Shown here piece after piece: positions 59,586 through 64,000 of a DNA stretch of 64,000 nucleotides. A program made the position numbers and the translations under genes. Source of the DNA: Macrotrachela quadricornifera (lineage: Eukaryota; Rotifera; Eurotatoria; Philodinida; Philodinidae); contig JAJEKB010021741.1 in assembly GCA_022393335.1 (NCBI GenBank), positions 1,153,274-1,217,273 of the forward strand. The letters run 5' to 3'. Each line of letters begins with the position of its first letter. Within the stretch, counting starts at the first letter, position 1. Below the pieces are notes generated by a model. That model saw nothing but the letters and a program-made list of their open reading frames with translations, did not search any database and was not told the origin of the DNA.

Positions 59586-62144
59586 CTTATACAATTCAAC
59601 CTTATCAAGAACTAAAGATGAGAATGCTTAATACGATTGATAGACAATTATTATGACGTCAAAGAGAAAAATTATTGTTTTATGTTTATGATAATAATAA
59701 TAATAGAACGTGCTTTTAATAAAATATTACTATCAACAGTTAGCACATAATATTAGTTACAAATATTAATAATTTTGTGCATGACATATTTATACACCAT
59801 TTTTTTCTGTTTGTCAAATAAAAAAATAATTTTATTGTTAAAAAAGAACTTAATTTTTATAATTGTAAAATAAGGTTACAGTCTTTTTCTTCCATTAACG
59901 ATAAAATAATTAGAAGAAAAAAAAACTAACAAAAACTAGAGACTTGTGAGACAAACTTTCTCGTGTCCCAAAATTTTTTTGAATGGTTATGAATCTTGTC
60001 TGTTCCGTTACTTCAAGAAACTAATAAATATATGGTTTTATTAAACTAAGTAAATTAGGTGATATGTCCAAACTGCGATAAGTACAAGATAATTCATGAA
60101 GATATTGATGATAAACAGACTTTAAGGCATTTGGTAATATATTTTTGTTTTTATACTATTTATTTAAATATTCAAACTTTTTGTTGAAAATTTCAAGTCT
60201 ACAAACGAATATCGAAAAAGAAGTTCAAAAATTTTGGGACAACTGGTTTTATTTTTGAATTGTTCCAATTCTGGTTGTCCCGGCGAGATCTTGTGTGTTC
60301 TGTCTCGAAATTTTTTTGGGATAGCCTCGTTCGTTCCGCAGGATTGTAACAAAAATACCTTGTCATATACGGTTTAAGAGAAAACAGAAGTAAATCTCGC
60401 AATTTCGTTTTTATTAATTCATCTTAATTATTGAATAGCCATACTTGCAGCGGAATATTTTTTTCAAGATTCTGTTTGCTCTAAACTGGCCTAAATATTG
60501 TTTCAGTTTATCTGCCCTTGACTACCTGTTGAATTCGTTAAATCTATTCAGCTTCAAAGGAATTTTCATATCAAAAGATAAAGACTAAAAACAATGACGG
60601 ATCTAAAATTTTTCTGATGAGATGTTTGAAATGAAAATTGGGATGATCATGGTCAAATAAATGTGCTTTAAAGATCATTAGAAGTAGTATCAGCTAAGTT
60701 TTTGACTTTTTCTGTTAGAATATATTACAAAAACTTGTTCAAAATAACAATGATCATCTATAGGTTCCTCCTAAATCCACCACTGACTAGAACTGTTAAA
60801 AGAGAATTCAATAGTTTAAAATAGTTTCAATGATCTTCTAACTTAAAATGTCTTTCGACATTTTCAGCTTTAATTAACAATAAAATGACTAGATTTTTTT
60901 TTCGAAATAGATTTTAAGGATTACTTCAATGATTAACAATGTTTTTGAGAGTAAATTACTCATGTTATAATGAATTTGATTAGATCAGATTTTCGAAATT
61001 GATATAAAATAAATTAAATTACTTGTTGAATTAAATGAACAAACAAAAGATTTTTGGAAGATAGTTTTCTGTGAATTCGAACATAGTGAAAATTAATCTG
61101 TCATAGATAAAATTTGTACAAAAAGAAAAGATGCAAACTTCTTGTTGGATCAATAGAATAAAAATTGAGATACAGTGGGAAGCTTTCATATAATCAGACG
61201 GACATATGGTTTTCTTGCTTAGGAATGACTTTTGTTTGAGTAGAAATGACAGTGTACCACTCAGAAAACAATTTTTTTTGAAAAATATGTTACCCTACAT
61301 ATCATTCGACGCGATTTGGTGTGCTGATTCCGAATGTCACCGTAGTTTTCCTTCAAAGTCTAGGACAGATTTCTAAAAATGAATATTTGGTAAGAATATG
61401 CGCTCAATCAGATGTGATCTCTTCATAGGATTTTTAACATACAGAACGCCAAATTCTCGAGTAGAATTTCGACATAAGGATTCTTAGTTTTTTACTCTAT
61501 TTTAAATTGGATTACGATCATTTTTTTATCATAAAATTCATTGGTGAGTAAGTTTTATGCGATATTATTTGCTTGTGGAATATTGTGTTATAATGTTCTG
61601 TGACTTGACTTTCTTGCTTCATGCTGATTATTGAGTCCAAACCATAGCAAGCTTTGACTTAGACTTTATCAAACTTTGAGAACTACTATTTTAGGAACTA
61701 ATAGATCACATATGTATGTATTTACGAAAACAGTTAGATTTTGGAAAAGAATATTTTCGTATATGTTCGTCTGACTCTCCACTGTGGAGGAAGCCCTAAA
61801 ATTTCTATTCATTATTTTCTTCAGAAATATATGTTAGTTTTACAAAACTCTGATATGACATAAGACAATTTTTTAGTGAGACAATAAGATAAAAAATTTC
61901 TCTTTATGTAATGACCAAAGTTATGAATTATATTTGTTATACCTGATTAAAAAAAAACTATTTTGTCTTCTTTTTATAATTAATTTACGTTTATTATGCT
62001 CAACAAACATATAAAGAAAATGAAACGATCAAATGCAAAAGCTATGATTAAAAATGATCTCATAACTATAAGTAGGATTTTCATTTTTTTTTAAATAATC
62101 TTGAATATGTTTATTGTAAAAAACGAAAAATCGAACGGATAGTC
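59586..62144. other. Intergenic, nothing recognised
   Basis: AT-rich, with only short multi-frame open stretches (for example 60164-60402). The first part is the presumed upstream region of the NHL/EGF gene. No structured element is convincing. Confidence 0.45.
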
Positions 62145-62655
62145 TCTCTAATATCCCTTTAATTCGAATACTCTTTTTTATCAAAAGATAGAACTTGAAA
62201 TTTTCTACAGATCAATAGATAATTAGACTCTAAAACTATCTCAGATATATTTGAAGAATATAAAAAGTATAGGCATGTAAAAAATAACGAGTTAGACGCG
62301 ATAAATAATAACACTTTACATTTAATATTTTTATTACGTTGCTCTATTACAAAACAAAATATATCAAAAGATGCAGTGTGAAAAGCTCTATTATTTTCAT
62401 TGAATCGTTTGTTTTATAGTCGCATTTTTTGTTTTCAAAATGGAATAGTTTTTAAGTACAAAATGAATTCGCTTTTTCTTATCTCTTCTTTGCAAATTGT
62501 AGAATTTTTCACGCTGCATCTTTTGATATATTTTGTGTTGTAATAGAGCGACGTGATGAAAATATTAAATGTAAAAAGTTTAATTATATATGTATTTATA
62601 GAGAATTTCAAGGTCTATCTTTTAATAAAAAAGGGAATTTGAATTACAGAAGAAC
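62145..62655. mobile_element. Foldback element upstream of the receptor gene
   Basis: The inner arms at about 62308-62382 and 62506-62580 mirror each other (ATATATCAAAAGATGCAG against CTGCATCTTTTGATATAT; TTGCTCTATTACAA against TTGTAATAGAGCGA). The outer arms at 62150-62212 and 62597-62650 also mirror (TTTTTTATCAAAAGATAGA against TCTATCTTTTAATAAAAAA). There is no coding frame. It ends about 220 bases before the receptor's start codon. Confidence 0.75.
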
Positions 62656-62872
62656 AAAAGAGAAATCTTAAGAATACTCAGAGTACAATTATTTATAACT
62701 TCAGAAAATATTAAATTGAATTTTTCTTTTATGTAAAGAAATGAATTTACTTATTGTCAAATATTTAACATTAATAATTATTTTATTTTTTTCTAAGAAC
62801 ATTTTACAAATGAATAACAATATTTATATAAAACTTTCCAGTAATTCAGTCGATTAAGATTCAATAACGATA

Positions 62873-63844
62873 ATGAATAAAATTTTTTTTATAATCATGG
62901 GAAATATGTTTATAATTAGCAATATAATTGCTACATCATTTTCATTAATAATATTAATAATTATAATACGTTATTGGCATAATCAATGTCGATCAATTGT
63001 TAATCTTCTTACATGTAATTCATGTATTGCTATTCTTTTTTATAATTTTACTGTTTCTATTCAAACACCATTATTTATTCAAATCACTTATTTTAATTTA
63101 ACAGATATAAATCCATATTATTGTAAGATTGCTGCTTGTTTAGCAACATTTGGTACGGCAGTTCTAGCTTATTCTTATGTAGTTCAAGCAATATCTCGTT
63201 TTTTTATAACAATTTTTTATAAACATAGAATTCTATTAACATTTCGTATTAATTGGATATTAATTATCATTAGTTGGATATTTAGTAGTATAATTGCTGG
63301 TGGTATGTTTATATCTCCATTATCATATCAATATGAACCAGAATCTCAATTTTGTGCATTAACAACGAAAAATTTTAGTAGTTCATTAACAGCTTGTATT
63401 ATTATTCAAATGTTTACAATGATTACAATGATTATTCTCTATGGAATTATTCTTTATCATACAACACGACATACTTTTATTAATTCAAATAGTACAAGTA
63501 CATTTCGAACTAAACGAAATATGAAAGTATTTAAAAAGATTTTTATCTTTGTTAATATTCTTACTATTGGTGGTACACCTTATTTTATTTGTATAATTAT
63601 TAATCGTATTAGTCATGTTCCTTGGCCATTATATTCAATAGCATTTTTAACTATTTCATTTGCTAATACAATTGAAGCAATAGCACTTTTAATTACAAAT
63701 GATGAAGTAAAATCTATTTTATTGACTAAAATGAACGCTCGTCAAAAATCTTCTATAAATAATATAACAATATCTGGAACAAATAAAATTATTCCATATT
63801 CTACTAAAACGAAAACTATTCAAACATTGCCGACTATTTGTTAA
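62873..63844 (+). CDS. Rhodopsin-like seven-transmembrane receptor, rotifer type
   Basis: A single exon of 323 codons starts at ATG 62873 (also possible: 62897 or 62906) and ends with TAA. Seven hydrophobic segments can be placed at about residues 10-34, 43-66, 85-108, 126-148, 171-195, 222-245 and 252-275, with polar loops and a basic C-terminal tail. Cys84 at the start of helix 3 and Cys161 in extracellular loop 2 are placed for the conserved disulfide. The helix-3 end reads ISRF (107-110) instead of DRY, and helix 7 has no NPxxY. It therefore looks like an atypical, probably lineage-expanded receptor whose ligand cannot be guessed. Intronless structure is common in such expansions. The gene appears intact. 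Confidence 0.85.
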   Translation: MNKIFFIIMGNMFIISNIIATSFSLIILIIIIRYWHNQCRSIVNLLTCNSCIAILFYNFTVSIQTPLFIQITYFNLTDINPYYCKIAACLATFGTAVLAYSYVVQAISRFFITIFYKHRILLTFRINWILIIISWIFSSIIAGGMFISPLSYQYEPESQFCALTTKNFSSSLTACIIIQMFTMITMIILYGIILYHTTRHTFINSNSTSTFRTKRNMKVFKKIFIFVNILTIGGTPYFICIIINRISHVPWPLYSIAFLTISFANTIEAIALLITNDEVKSILLTKMNARQKSSINNITISGTNKIIPYSTKTKTIQTLPTIC

Positions 63845-64000
63845 TTTAATATTTCAGAATAAACATTATATTTATAGAAGTAAAGAAATCTATAAACTAA
63901 AGAATATTTAATAATACAATGTCAATTAATGCTTCTTTGGATAATTTTGGGGAGCATGAAGTACGCGTTATTTAATGTTCGAGTACAACAGTTCGTATGA
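63845..64000. other. 3' flank of receptor gene
   Basis: AT-rich trailer with AATAAA at 63859-63864, a plausible polyadenylation signal 15 bases after the stop codon. Nothing else is visible before the window ends. Confidence 0.4.

Noticed and set aside
1..64000. CRISPR arrays, operons or other prokaryotic features
   Set aside because: Introns, signal peptides and the animal protein families show eukaryotic nuclear DNA; no spaced direct-repeat array of CRISPR type was seen, and no convincing tRNA or rRNA gene was found by eye.

Overview
This window is AT-rich animal DNA with very short GT-AG introns (mostly 46-77 nt), single-exon and few-exon genes, tandem leucine-rich-repeat genes, NHL/EGF surface proteins, decayed Tc1/mariner-type transposons and many palindromic elements. 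The gene families and the bacterial/fungal-type glutathione transferase point to a bdelloid rotifer (Rotaria/Adineta type). That assignment is an inference from protein style; no ribosomal or mitochondrial marker is present.

Left half (1-37 kb): three related leucine-rich-repeat (LRR) genes lie on the minus strand at 327-2429, 10454-12997 and 31790-34045. Each is a string of 84-nt phase-0 exons, one 28-residue ribonuclease-inhibitor-type LRR per exon. The second and third genes sit in a direct segmental duplication of about 8.3-8.8 kb (about 6588-14880 and 27120-35873) that also carries a dead DDE transposase. Copies 1 and 3 are followed on the right by relics of a family 31 glycosyltransferase. 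Between the duplicated blocks lie a dispersed repeat, two large foldback elements, a secreted protein of unknown family (17755-19314), a GM2-activator-like lipid-transfer protein (about 21995-23555), a possible mariner remnant and a truncated F-box/LRR-type gene.

Right half (37-64 kb): an intact glutathionyl-hydroquinone reductase (xi-class GST, plus strand) converges on a complete four-exon CYP3-clan cytochrome P450 (minus strand), a phase II/phase I detoxification pair. A 400-N assembly gap follows, sitting at the centre of an inverted repeat. Next come a second copy of the dispersed repeat, a TA-flanked palindromic element, and a minus-strand gene whose five phase-compatible exons give an 847-residue protein: signal peptide, two NHL propellers, three EGF modules and one transmembrane helix. 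The window ends with a foldback element and an intact single-exon rhodopsin-like receptor.

The most unusual themes are the modular LRR arrays, whose exon-intron unit (141 nt) has amplified to different copy numbers in the three genes with several introns in frame and stop-free, and the dense set of foldback elements. All comparisons between copies were made by eye, so no percent identities are given.
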